Below, piece after piece: positions 33,051 through 42,313 of a stretch of DNA of 64,000 bases. The stretch lies in the NCBI RefSeq assembly GCF_020009625.1, contig NZ_JAIHLP010000002.1, positions 1,922,001-1,986,000 on the forward strand, written 5' to 3'. How positions within the stretch are numbered: the first letter of the stretch is position 1; every line of letters starts with the position of its first letter. This DNA is from Leifsonia poae. Lineage in GTDB: Bacteria > Actinomycetota > Actinomycetes > Actinomycetales > Microbacteriaceae. The position numbers and the translations under genes are program-made. Below the pieces are notes generated by a model that saw only the letters and a program-made list of their open reading frames with translations, did no database searches and was not told where the DNA came from.

Positions 33051-33506
33051 GTGACCCGACGCGTCGGCTACGCAGCGGGGGCGTTCGATCTGTTCCATAT
33101 CGGACACCTCAACATCTTGAAGCACGCCAAAAGCGAGTGCGACTACCTGATCGCGGGCGTCGTCTCGGACGAAATGCTGCACCTGACCAAGGGCATCGAC
33201 CCGGTCATCCCCCTCGCCGAACGTCTGGAGATCGTCGGGAGCATCGGTTTCGTCGACGAAGCCGTCGCCGAGACGGTTCCGGACAAGCTCGACACCTGGC
33301 GCGAGCTCCGGTTCGACGTCTTCTTCAAGGGCGACGACTGGCGCGGCACCGAGAAGGGCCTCCGCCTGGAGCGCGAGTTCGCCGCCGTCGGCGTCGAGGT
33401 CGTCTACTTCCCCTACACGATGTCCACCTCGAGCACCGTCCTCCGCCGCGCCCTCGACGCCCTCACCGCCGGCGCCGCACCCGCCCCCCGCTCCGCCCAA
33501 GCCTGA
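33051..33506 (+). CDS. Nucleotidyltransferase, glycerol-3-phosphate cytidylyltransferase-like
   Basis: A 151-residue protein with the HxGH motif, GAFDLFHIGHLNILKHAK, and the C-terminal TSSTVLRRAL in place of the RTxGISTT motif. These are features of the cytidylyltransferase superfamily (TagD/RfaE-like). It would make a CDP-activated alcohol or sugar phosphate. The GTG at 33051 with CGGAGGAG upstream is preferred over an earlier in-frame ATG-like start at 33018, which lies in the promoter motif. It could supply the CDP donor for the CDP-alcohol phosphotransferase at 18669, completing a phosphate-decoration branch of EPS synthesis. Confidence 0.85.
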   Translation: MTRRVGYAAGAFDLFHIGHLNILKHAKSECDYLIAGVVSDEMLHLTKGIDPVIPLAERLEIVGSIGFVDEAVAETVPDKLDTWRELRFDVFFKGDDWRGTEKGLRLEREFAAVGVEVVYFPYTMSTSSTVLRRALDALTAGAAPAPRSAQA

Positions 33507-33541
33507 CCCCCGCCCAGCCCCTTCCCCCGCGCCCCACCAGC

Positions 33542-33568
33542 CGAGTCCACGAACTATCCGCGGACTCG
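33542..33568. terminator. Hairpin after the cytidylyltransferase gene
   Basis: CGAGTCC (33542-33548) and GGACTCG (33562-33568) form a perfect 7-bp stem between convergent genes; a third GGACTCG follows at 33592. No other structure is clear in the 131-bp gap. Confidence 0.4.
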
Positions 33569-33637
33569 ACGGTTTCGAGCCGATTTTGCGAGGACTCGCG
33601 GGCTACTTTGTGCGTAGTCGGGCTGACGCGCGGGCGG

Positions 33638-34828
33638 CTAGGCGAATTCGACCCCGCCGACGAGCACCAGCTCGCGCGGCGGAGCCGCGACGAGCGCCTC
33701 CGGAACGTTCTCGGCGTCGACCAGCACGATGTCCGCAGGAGACCCCACTACCAAGTCGTGCACCGCGCGGCCCACGAACGCGGCGGCGTCGCTGGTCGCC
33801 AGGCGCACGGCCGCCGTGAGCTCCTCGTCGCGGCGCGCCCCCGCCAGCTGGGCGAGCCGCGCGGCCAGGCGCAGCGGGTCGCCGTCGCCGAACGGACCCC
33901 ACAGGTCCCGGATGCCATCGGTGCCGAGCCCGACCGGAACGCCGGCGGCACGCAGCGCATCCAGGGGGAGTCGCGGAGCGTTGATCGGCGCAACGGTCGT
34001 GATCGAGACTCCGGCCTCGCGCATCCGTTCGATGAGGCCCTGCTGACGCGCGGGCGCCACCTCGCCGATGGCGAAACCGTGCGCCACATTGACGCGCCCC
34101 GCAAGACCGGTGGCCAGCGTGCGCTCGATGATCAGCTCGTACTCGAATGCGCCGAGCTCCCCGCCGTCGTGCAGGTGGATGTCGATGCCGACTCCCCGCC
34201 GCACGGCGATGTCGAACAGCGCATCCAGCTGGCCGACCGGGTCGCGGTCGATGGAGGCCGGGTCGAGCCCGCCGATGTGCTCCGCACCGGCAGCGGCAGC
34301 CTGGTCGAGCAGGTCGAGCACGCCCGGGCGGCGCAGCACACCGTCCTGCGGGAACGCGACGATCTCCAGCGCGACCGGCACGCCGAGCGATGCCACTGCA
34401 TCCCGGACTACGCCGATGCCGTCGAGCCCCACCCCGAGGTCGACATCGACGTGCGAGCGGAAGGCGGTCGCCCCCTGCGAGACCAGCGCCCGCAGCAGCG
34501 CCGCGGTGCTCTGCGGGCTCGGGATGCCCAGCTCGCCCCGGTGCGCCCGCTCGTGTTCGATGCGCCCCTGCGTCGTGGCCACCCCACCGTAGGAGACCCA
34601 CGGCCTACCCCACCAGCTCTTGTCGAGGTGGGCGTGCGCGTTCACGAACCCGGGCAGGGCCAGAAGCCCGCGCCCGTCGATGAACCGCGTCGCCGGATCG
34701 CCGGCGAGCACATCGTCGCCCGGCCGGTGCGGGTCAACCGCGACGATCGCCCCGTCGGCAATGCGGATATCGGCCGCGGCCGCGCCCCAGGGCCGCACAT
34801 TGCGAAGAACGGTCTGCACGTCGCTCAC
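33638..34828 (-). CDS. Amidohydrolase (cytosine deaminase-like)
   Basis: A 396-residue TIM-barrel metal-dependent amidohydrolase. The zinc ligands are seen in NAHAHLDK (HxH), DIHLHDGGE, VAHGFAIG and GTDGIRDLWGPF, an arrangement close to cytosine deaminase and isoguanine- or triazine-type deaminases. It hydrolyses a C-N bond of a heterocycle or cyclic amide in the cytosol; the substrate is not fixed by the motifs. Its GTG overlaps the stop of the iminopeptidase (GTGA), so both are made from one mRNA. No transporter lies beside it. Confidence 0.85.
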   Translation of the reverse strand: MSDVQTVLRNVRPWGAAAADIRIADGAIVAVDPHRPGDDVLAGDPATRFIDGRGLLALPGFVNAHAHLDKSWWGRPWVSYGGVATTQGRIEHERAHRGELGIPSPQSTAALLRALVSQGATAFRSHVDVDLGVGLDGIGVVRDAVASLGVPVALEIVAFPQDGVLRRPGVLDLLDQAAAAGAEHIGGLDPASIDRDPVGQLDALFDIAVRRGVGIDIHLHDGGELGAFEYELIIERTLATGLAGRVNVAHGFAIGEVAPARQQGLIERMREAGVSITTVAPINAPRLPLDALRAAGVPVGLGTDGIRDLWGPFGDGDPLRLAARLAQLAGARRDEELTAAVRLATSDAAAFVGRAVHDLVVGSPADIVLVDAENVPEALVAAPPRELVLVGGVEFA

Positions 34829-35781
34829 CCCGCGAACCGGTCGGTGGCCTCGATGAGCGCGTCAAGGATGCCCGGCTCATCGAAGGCGTGCCCCGCATCC
34901 GGGATCATCTGGAACTCGGCCTCCGGCCACGCCCGGTGCAGATCCCAGGCCGTCATCGGCGGGGTGCAGGCGTCGTACCGTCCCTGCACGATCACACCGG
35001 GGATGCCGCTCAGTCGACCCGCATCGCGGATCAGCTGCCCCTCCTCCCACCAGCCGCCGTGCCGGAAGTAGTGGTTCTCGATGCGGGCGAATGCCACCGC
35101 GTACTTCGGCTGTGTGAAGGTCGCCACCACATCCGGCCGGGGCAGCAGGGTGATCGTCGACGACTCCCAGCGCGACCAGGCGACGGCGGCGGGCCCGTGA
35201 ACGGCCGGGTTCGGGTCGTTGAGCAGCCGACCGTACGCCTCGATGAGGTGGCCGCGCTCCGCCGGCGGAACCGGCTCCAGGAACCCTTCCCACAGGTCGG
35301 GGAAGAGGGCCGCGGCGCCGCCTTCGTAGAACCAGTCCAGCTCCATCTTCCGCAGCGTGAAAATGCCGCGCAGGATGAGCTCGGTCACACGCTCCGGGTG
35401 GGTCTCGGCGTAGGCGAGCCCCAGCGAGCTGCCCCAGGAACCGCCGAACACCATCCAGCGTTCCACCCCGAGGTGCCCCCGCAGCCGCTCGATGTCGGCG
35501 ACGAGATTCGCGGAGGTGTTGCTGCTGAGATCCGCCTCGGGGTCGCTCGCGTGCGGCAGGCTCTGCCCGCAACCCCGCTGGTCGAACAGCACGATGCGGT
35601 ACTTCGCCGGGTCGAATGCCCGCCGCTGGCTGGGGTTCGTTCCCGCGCCGGGCCCGCCGTGCAAGAAGACGACCGGCTTCCCGTCGGGGTTCCCGCTGGT
35701 CTCCCAGTGGATCCGCTGCCCGTCGCCGACGTCGAGCAGACCGGATGCGTACGGTTCGATTTCGGGGTAGAAGGTGCGCAT
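34825..35781 (-). CDS. pip: Proline iminopeptidase
   Basis: A 318-residue alpha/beta-hydrolase of peptidase family S33. The oxyanion motif HGGPG (residues 41-45), the nucleophile elbow GGSWGS (Ser115), a QGRYD Asp near residue 269 and DAGHAFD with His near 296 give the full triad. It cuts N-terminal proline from peptides in the cytosol. Length matches the family. It is the first gene of a two-gene unit with the amidohydrolase and is divergent from malate dehydrogenase. Confidence 0.93.
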   Translation of the reverse strand: MRTFYPEIEPYASGLLDVGDGQRIHWETSGNPDGKPVVFLHGGPGAGTNPSQRRAFDPAKYRIVLFDQRGCGQSLPHASDPEADLSSNTSANLVADIERLRGHLGVERWMVFGGSWGSSLGLAYAETHPERVTELILRGIFTLRKMELDWFYEGGAAALFPDLWEGFLEPVPPAERGHLIEAYGRLLNDPNPAVHGPAAVAWSRWESSTITLLPRPDVVATFTQPKYAVAFARIENHYFRHGGWWEEGQLIRDAGRLSGIPGVIVQGRYDACTPPMTAWDLHRAWPEAEFQMIPDAGHAFDEPGILDALIEATDRFAG

Positions 35782-35821
35782 GCTCCGAGCCTAAGCGTGG
35801 ATGCGCGCCACCGCGTCTTAA

Positions 35822-36823
<1,002 letters not shown>

Positions 36824-36836
36824 CCTCCGCCGCTGG

Positions 36837-36901
36837 CGAAACATTTGCGCCGAGCGTCGCCTCTGCGTCGCCTATTCGCCGCATTCGGCGCACATGTTTC
36901 G
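36837..36901. terminator. Inverted repeat between mdh and the acyl-CoA dehydrogenase gene
   Basis: CGAAACATTTGCGCCGA (36837-36853) and its complement at 36885-36901 pair at 16 of 17 positions around a 31-base loop. It lies between convergent genes and probably ends both transcripts. Confidence 0.6.
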
Positions 36902-36920
36902 GCGGCTGCCCGCCGCCGAA

Positions 36921-39023
36921 TCAGCGCTTCTTCGACGTGAGGGTCTTCTCGTCGACGGGGGCGGTGCCGGAGGCGCGCTGCGCCTTGTAATACGCGCGAG
37001 CCTCAGCCTGCCGCTCCGCCTCCGCGCCGGTGGCGATCTTCGCGCGCACCAGTTCGGGGCCGTACCCGAAAGCGTCGACCAGGTCGACAGCGTGCGGGCG
37101 GATGCGGGCGAGCAGTCGGTCGATGTACGCCGTCACGGCCTGCGCGCGCTGCGGCGCGAGGCGGCCGTGGATGAGGTACCAGGCCAGGTGCTTCTCGATC
37201 AGTCCGAAACCGAACAGGTCGCGAAGCCAGGTGAGCACCTGCTTGGTGCCGGCGTCGGGCGCCTGCTCCAGCGCATCCGTGAACGCCTCCCACTGCAGAA
37301 GTTCGGCGTGGGCGCGGGCCGCCTCGATGAGATCGTTCTGCTGCGAGTTGAACAGGTCGGCCGCCGCCTTCTTGCCGAGCTTGGATGCCGGGCGCAGCCG
37401 GCCGCCGATCTCGGCGATCATCGTCTCGACGCGGTCGGTGAGCAGCTCGCGCTGGGTGCTCGCCTCCTGCAGCCAGTTGACCGAACGGGCGGTCGAGCCG
37501 AAGTCTTTCACGGTCTGAGCGACGCTGCGCAGGCCCGTTCCGTGGTAGGCCTTGCCCGCCGCCTGGGTGACGACATAGCGGGCAAGCGCCCCCGCATCCG
37601 CCTTCGCGAACTTGCGACTGAAATCGGTCAGCAGTCGCTTGGCCACCAGCTGCAGCAGCACATTGTTGTCGCCCTCGAATGTGACGTAGACGTCGAGGTC
37701 GGCGCGCAGCGAGGTGAGCCGATTCTCGGTGAGGAAGCCGGAACCGCCGCAGGCCTCGCGGGCCTCCTGCAGCGTGTCGAGCGCATGCCAGGTCGAGAGC
37801 GGTTTGAGCGCGGCCGCGATGGTCTCGAGGTCTTGGCGGTCGGCATCCGTCGCGGCGCGGCCGCTGAACACGTCGTCGAACTTGTGCAGGAAGACTTCGT
37901 GGGCGAAGCTGCCGGCGTAGGTGGTCGCGAGCAGCGGAAGCAGCCGGCGCTGGTGCCGCTGGTAGTCGAGGATGACCTCCTCGTCGGTGTCGCTGCCGGC
38001 GGTGAACTGGCGGCGCTCGTCGCCGTAGGTGATCGCGATCTTGAGCGCGATCTTCGCGGCGTTGATGGCCGAGCCGTCGAGTGAGACGCGCCCCTGCACG
38101 AGGGTGCCGAGCATCGTGAAGAACCGTCGGCCGGGGCTGTCGATCGACGAAGTATACGTGCCGTCTTCCGCGACGTCGCCGTACTTGTTCAGCAGGTCGA
38201 GGCGCGGGATCCGCACACCGGTGAAGTGCAGGCGTCCGTTGTCGATGCCGTTGAGCCCACCCTTGATGCCGTCGTCTTCACCGCCGATTCCGGGCAGGAA
38301 GTCGCCGTTCTCATCCCGGATGGGCACGTAGAACGCGTGCACGCCGTGGTTGACGCCCTTCGTGATGAGCTGGGCGAACACGGTGGCCGCGATGCCGTCT
38401 TTGCCGGCATTGCCGAGGTAGTCCTTCCACGCCCCGCGGAACGGGGTGTCGATCACGAACTCCTGCGTCGCCTCGTCGTAAGTGGCGGTGGTGGCCACCG
38501 AGGCGACATCCGATCCGTGGCCGGTCTCGGTCATCGCGAAAGCGCCGGGCACGTCGAGGGACATGATTCCGGGCAGGTACTTCTTGTGGTGGTACTCGGT
38601 GCCCAGCTGAAGCACCGCGGCCCCGAACAGGCCCCACTGCACGCCCGACTTGATCTGCAGCGACGGGTCGGCCGCCACGAGCTCCTCGAAGCCGGCGATG
38701 TTGCCGCCGTTGTCCTCCTGGCCGCCGACGCTCTTCGGGAACGCACGGTGCACCTGCCCGTTCTCGACGAGCAGCTTGAGCTGGTGGAATGTGCGGGCCC
38801 GCTGGTCGTCGAGGGTCAGCCCTTCGACCTTCTGCATCTCGGGCCGGCTCGAGAGCTCGCGGGAGGCGAGCCGGATCTCGGCCCAGTCGCCGAGCAGTTG
38901 ACGGCCGAGAGCGGCGACGTCCACGCGGGGAGCGCCACCCGACGGCGCCGAATCTCGGGCGGGTGCGGATGCCCGGGCGGGCGTGGCGGATGACGGTGTG
39001 GTGCGCGCGACAGTGTCGACCAT
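36921..39023 (-). CDS. Acyl-CoA dehydrogenase/oxidase family protein
   Basis: A 700-residue flavoenzyme, the length of acyl-CoA oxidases rather than of the usual 380-residue dehydrogenases. GAFAMTETGHGSDVASV (about residue 165-181) is the FAD/substrate signature, and TFEGDNNVLLQLVAK matches the acyl-CoA oxidase C-terminal block that positions the catalytic Glu (YVTFEGDN). It oxidises acyl-CoA to the trans-2-enoyl thioester in beta-oxidation, with either oxygen or an electron-transfer flavoprotein as acceptor. The second ATG at 39023 has the better ribosome-binding distance (AGAGGA). The C-terminus ends KTLTSKKR, without a peroxisomal meaning in bacteria. Confidence 0.88.
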   Translation of the reverse strand: MVDTVARTTPSSATPARASAPARDSAPSGGAPRVDVAALGRQLLGDWAEIRLASRELSSRPEMQKVEGLTLDDQRARTFHQLKLLVENGQVHRAFPKSVGGQEDNGGNIAGFEELVAADPSLQIKSGVQWGLFGAAVLQLGTEYHHKKYLPGIMSLDVPGAFAMTETGHGSDVASVATTATYDEATQEFVIDTPFRGAWKDYLGNAGKDGIAATVFAQLITKGVNHGVHAFYVPIRDENGDFLPGIGGEDDGIKGGLNGIDNGRLHFTGVRIPRLDLLNKYGDVAEDGTYTSSIDSPGRRFFTMLGTLVQGRVSLDGSAINAAKIALKIAITYGDERRQFTAGSDTDEEVILDYQRHQRRLLPLLATTYAGSFAHEVFLHKFDDVFSGRAATDADRQDLETIAAALKPLSTWHALDTLQEAREACGGSGFLTENRLTSLRADLDVYVTFEGDNNVLLQLVAKRLLTDFSRKFAKADAGALARYVVTQAAGKAYHGTGLRSVAQTVKDFGSTARSVNWLQEASTQRELLTDRVETMIAEIGGRLRPASKLGKKAAADLFNSQQNDLIEAARAHAELLQWEAFTDALEQAPDAGTKQVLTWLRDLFGFGLIEKHLAWYLIHGRLAPQRAQAVTAYIDRLLARIRPHAVDLVDAFGYGPELVRAKIATGAEAERQAEARAYYKAQRASGTAPVDEKTLTSKKR

Positions 39024-39138
39024 GAGCATTCCTCTTCGATCTCGCGGGGATGCTGTCACGCTACGACGCCGCGCCCGGAACACGAAGTCTGCGGTGCGGG
39101 GCCTACAAACACCCAAGGGATGCAGCGCCGCACGTTTG

Positions 39139-39155
39139 CGGATTGCTCCAATTCG
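39139..39155. promoter_or_regulatory. Small inverted repeat upstream of the acyl-CoA dehydrogenase
   Basis: CGGATTG-CTC-CAATTCG has one mismatch and lies 116 bp upstream of the ATG at 39023. It is a possible regulator site; the evidence is weak. Confidence 0.25.
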
Positions 39156-39218
39156 TAGCGCCCGTGTTGTGCGCGAACCCACAATCTCGGACGCTTGTCG
39201 CCCGAGGACGTCGTGCGG

Positions 39219-39683
39219 TCAGGCGGCGCGGCGCGCATCTCTCGCGGTTCGTGGGTGCGCGTGCAGCGGCGCCGCCAGCGCCGCGCGAGCTGCCCCGGCC
39301 CCGCGGAGTTCGATCACCGTCCCGGCCGCCACCTGGAGGTCGCGATCGACCCGCGCACCGTTGCCGACCATCACATTGCGGCCGAGCTTGGCGTTGCTGC
39401 CGATGCGGACACCGGCGCCGATGACGCTCTCTGCCCCGATGTGCACATTGGCGCCCACGAAGGTGCGGTCGCCGATCATCGCGCCCTGGTCGATCCAGCT
39501 GCCGGCGCCGACATAGGCGTCGAGGCCGACGCGCGCGTTCGCCTCGACGTAGGCCGTCGCGTCGATGTAGGCCGAGTCGGCCACCCGGGCCGACGGGGCG
39601 ACGAGGCCGCGCCCGTTGGCGTGCCTCTTGTACTTGATCACGGCGCCGGTCTCGTCTTCGAGCTCTTCGATCATCCTTGCCAT
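39219..39683 (-). CDS. Hexapeptide-repeat (left-handed beta-helix) protein
   Basis: A 154-residue protein with about ten [LIV]-G-x4 hexapeptide turns between residues 28 and 115 (ARVGLDAYVGAGSWIDQ, VFGANVHIGAESVIGAG), the LbH fold of LpxA/acetyltransferase-type enzymes. No catalytic His or CoA-binding extension is obvious, so it may be a structural or carbonic-anhydrase-like variant rather than an acyltransferase. GGAGG lies before the ATG at 39683. It is divergent from the YdeI-like gene across 162 bp. Function not known. Confidence 0.75.
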   Translation of the reverse strand: MARMIEELEDETGAVIKYKRHANGRGLVAPSARVADSAYIDATAYVEANARVGLDAYVGAGSWIDQGAMIGDRTFVGANVHIGAESVIGAGVRIGSNAKLGRNVMVGNGARVDRDLQVAAGTVIELRGAGAARAALAAPLHAHPRTARDARRAA

Positions 39684-39767
39684 CGCGTCCTCCTCGAGAT
39701 CGTCACAGAAAGGTTCATTGTGATAACACGTAGACGGTAAAGATAATTCCCTGGCTGCCGGGCAGAA

Positions 39768-39800
39768 CCGTCGACCGTGCACCGTCGACCGTGCACCGTC
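39768..39800. repeat. 14-bp direct repeats between divergent genes
   Basis: The unit ccgtcgaccgtgca occurs twice in tandem, with a partial third copy. It lies between the hexapeptide and YdeI-like gene starts and could affect either promoter. Confidence 0.7.
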
Positions 39801-39845
39801 GTGTTCCTACCAGAGCCGTCGGGCCGATCGGGGCATGATCGGTGT

Positions 39846-40424
39846 ATGGCCGATTTCGAGACGATCTACCCCCTCAGTGCCGCCGAGTGGCGATCGTGGT
39901 TGGCCGACCACCACGACGACACGGCCGGCATCCGACTCGCGGTCGCCAAGAAGGGGTCGGGGCACACCAGCCCTGACTGGGACGAGGCCGTGCGCGTCGC
40001 CCTCTGCTTCGGGTGGATCGACGGGCGGCGCAACGCACTCGACGACACGCACTTTCTGCAGAGCTTCACACCCCGGCGACCGCGCAGCACCTGGTCGCAG
40101 CGCAACCGCGATCTGGTCGCCGAGCTGATCGCCTCCGGCGACATGACCGAGGCGGGGATGCGCGAGGTCGACCGCGCCAAGGCCGATGGGCGCTGGGATG
40201 CGGCCTACCAGCGGGTCTCCGACAAGACCGTGCCCGACGACCTCGCCCGGGCGTTGGCGGCGAACCCCGAAGCCGCCGCCTTCTTCGAGACGCTCACCAG
40301 CCAGAACCGGTTCTCCATCGTCTACCGCACCACCAACGCCAAACGTCCGGAGACGCGGGCCCGGCGCATCGCCGATTTCGTCGCCATGCTCGCCCGGCAC
40401 GAGACCGTCTACCCCCAGAACTGA
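39846..40424 (+). CDS. YdeI/OmpD-associated-family protein
   Basis: A 192-residue protein with the YdeI/OmpD-associated domain: the FGWIDGRRNALDD and FTPRRPRSTWSQRN blocks, followed by a C-terminal LTSQNRFSIVYRTTNAKRPETRARR motif. Related proteins have been tied to antimicrobial-peptide resistance in enterics and are otherwise uncharacterised. The ATG at 39846 was chosen because the longer frame adds a Pro/Ser-rich stretch with no family similarity. Single gene, convergent with a glycosidase. Confidence 0.8.
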   Translation: MADFETIYPLSAAEWRSWLADHHDDTAGIRLAVAKKGSGHTSPDWDEAVRVALCFGWIDGRRNALDDTHFLQSFTPRRPRSTWSQRNRDLVAELIASGDMTEAGMREVDRAKADGRWDAAYQRVSDKTVPDDLARALAANPEAAAFFETLTSQNRFSIVYRTTNAKRPETRARRIADFVAMLARHETVYPQN

Positions 40425-40455
40425 GCCGAGACCCAGAACCGGGGGTCGGCCTCAG
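40421..40455. terminator. Hairpin covering the stops of two convergent genes
   Basis: CTGAG-CCGA (40421-40429) and TCGGCCTCAG (40446-40455) with ACCC/GGGG inside form a stem that overlaps the stop codons of both genes. It probably works in both directions. Confidence 0.55.
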
Positions 40456-42251
40456 AAGCGGAGGCCGTGACCGAAACGGAAGAGCGGGTCGGCCGTGTCG
40501 AAGGGCACGTCGGGGCGGTTGGCCCGCACCGCATCCATCGACGAGGGGAGCTCCATCGGCAGCGATCCCTGCGGCTCGGCCTCGCCGAACAGCACGTCGA
40601 GGAGGGCGCGCTGGCTGGCGCCGAAGTCGCCGAGCAGGGCGGCCGCATCCGCCGCGAACGGGGTGAGGATGGCCGGCCGGTCGAGGAAGACCTCGATCAC
40701 GGTCGGCACAGCGCGCGCGATGGCGAGCACCTCGTCGACCGTCTCCTGCGGGAAGTCCAGCGATCCCGCGTGGAAGAAGTTCTCGAACATGGTCGCGCGC
40801 TGCTCATAGGGCGCGTGCAGGCGCACGAGCGCCGCATCCGCCTCCTGAGGAGTGGCGACGACGGTGGCGAACCCTGCCGCCACCTCGGCGTCGAATCCGT
40901 GCAGGTATACGCGGATGCCCCGTTTCAGCGGCAGGATCGGCGCACTCGCGCCGGTGGGGGTCTCGTTGGTGAGTAGGGTGACCGCGGCGCGCTGAGCGGC
41001 CTCGCCGGCGGCGACGAACTCCGCGTTGCCGACGACCTCTGTGGCCCGCGCCACATCCACGAGCGGAGCGTCGAACAGCCCGAGCACGAACTTCTCGCGC
41101 AGCAGACGGCAGGCGGAGGTGTCGATGCGGTCCTCGGCGATCTCTCCGCTACGCACCAGTTCGACCAGCAGTTCGGGGATGGCCTCACCGCCGAACTGGT
41201 CGGCGCCCGCGTTCAGCACCTTGACCATCCGCTCCCTCGTGCTGAGGTGTTCGACACCCCAGGCGCGGGCGGGAAAAGGCTGACCGGCGATCTCGGCGTC
41301 GCTGAGGAGCCCCCAGTCGGTGCAGACGATGCCGTCGAAACCGAACCGCTCGCGCAGCAGCCCGGTGATCACCGACTTGTTGAAGCCGAAACCGACCTCT
41401 TCGTACTCGGTGCCGACGGGCATGCCGTAGTAGGGCATGATCTGGCTGGTGCCGGCCTCGAAAGCGGCCTCGAACGGCTTGAGGTGCAGTTCGAACTCCC
41501 CGCCCGGATACACCTGCTCGCGGCCGTAAGGGAAGTGCGGGTCTTCGCCGTCTTTCTGCGGACCGCCGCCGGGGAAGTGCTTGGTCATGGTGGCAACCGA
41601 GTCGGGACCGAGCTCGCTGCCCTGGAAACCGCGGATGTATGCCGCTCCGAGGCGCGAGGTGAGGTCGGCGTCCTCGCCGAACGTCGCCACCTGGCGCGCC
41701 CAGCGCGGCTCGGTGGCGAGGTCGATCTGCGGGTGCAGGGCCACCCGGATGCCGACGGCGGTGTACTCCTGGCGGGCGATGTCGCCGAACTGCTCGACGA
41801 GCTCCTCCGAACCGATCGCCCCGAGACCGAGGGTCTCCGGCCACTGCGAGAACGGCCCGGCCAGCATCGAGGCGCCCGGGTTCTCGCTGAACGAGTGACG
41901 CGGGTCGGTCGAGATGGTCACAGGGATGCCGAGCCGGGTGCGGGCGGCCACCCCCTGAACGCGGTTGTGCCACTCGGCCATCTCCGCCGCGGTCTGCGCC
42001 GCGCCGAACACGTTGAAGTGCGTCATCTGACGGTCTTCGATCAGCTCGGCGGTCGCCGGGATGCCGAAGGTCGGCTCGGCCTCGGCCACCTGGCCGCCCT
42101 CGCCGATCGTGATCATGGTCTGGAAGAAGAGGCCGGCCTTCTCCTCGAGCGTCATCTGGCCGAGCAGGTTCTGCACCCGCTCGTCGACCGGCAGCGCGGC
42201 GTCGCGGTACGTGGGGTCGACCGGGGCGGTTTCGGGGGTGGTTTCCGGCAT
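40452..42251 (-). CDS. Glycoside hydrolase family 3 (beta-glycosidase)
   Basis: A 599-residue cytoplasmic GH3 enzyme without a signal peptide. The substrate-binding KHFPGGGP (Lys224-His225) and the nucleophile Asp312 in GFDGIVCTDWG are clear, followed by the alpha/beta-sandwich domain, which ends GSLPMELPSSMDAV. It removes non-reducing beta-linked glucosyl, xylosyl or N-acetylglucosaminyl units; the exact specificity is not visible. The ATG at 42251, with AGGAG upstream, is preferred to a GTG one codon earlier. Divergent from a double TetR regulator whose likely operator is in its promoter. Confidence 0.9.
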   Translation of the reverse strand: MPETTPETAPVDPTYRDAALPVDERVQNLLGQMTLEEKAGLFFQTMITIGEGGQVAEAEPTFGIPATAELIEDRQMTHFNVFGAAQTAAEMAEWHNRVQGVAARTRLGIPVTISTDPRHSFSENPGASMLAGPFSQWPETLGLGAIGSEELVEQFGDIARQEYTAVGIRVALHPQIDLATEPRWARQVATFGEDADLTSRLGAAYIRGFQGSELGPDSVATMTKHFPGGGPQKDGEDPHFPYGREQVYPGGEFELHLKPFEAAFEAGTSQIMPYYGMPVGTEYEEVGFGFNKSVITGLLRERFGFDGIVCTDWGLLSDAEIAGQPFPARAWGVEHLSTRERMVKVLNAGADQFGGEAIPELLVELVRSGEIAEDRIDTSACRLLREKFVLGLFDAPLVDVARATEVVGNAEFVAAGEAAQRAAVTLLTNETPTGASAPILPLKRGIRVYLHGFDAEVAAGFATVVATPQEADAALVRLHAPYEQRATMFENFFHAGSLDFPQETVDEVLAIARAVPTVIEVFLDRPAILTPFAADAAALLGDFGASQRALLDVLFGEAEPQGSLPMELPSSMDAVRANRPDVPFDTADPLFRFGHGLRF

Positions 42252-42283
42252 CACTTCTCTCCTTTGATTCGCAGTGCAGCACG

Positions 42284-42312
42284 AGTATAGGTCAAATTCG
42301 ACCGCTTGGTAA
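42284..42312 (-). promoter_or_regulatory. GH3 promoter with a TetR-type operator in the spacer
   Basis: On the minus strand TTACCA (42307-42312) and TATACT (42284-42289) are 17 bp apart, a good -35/-10 pair for the glycosidase gene. The spacer holds GGTCGAATTTGACC (42290-42303), a palindrome with one mismatched pair and a likely target of the divergent double TetR regulator. Confidence 0.55.
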
Positions 42313-42313
42313 C

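Noticed and set aside
39024..39218. Small gene between the acyl-CoA dehydrogenase and hexapeptide genes
   Set aside because: The only short frames there lack a ribosome-binding site and family motifs; the stretch is better read as promoter DNA.
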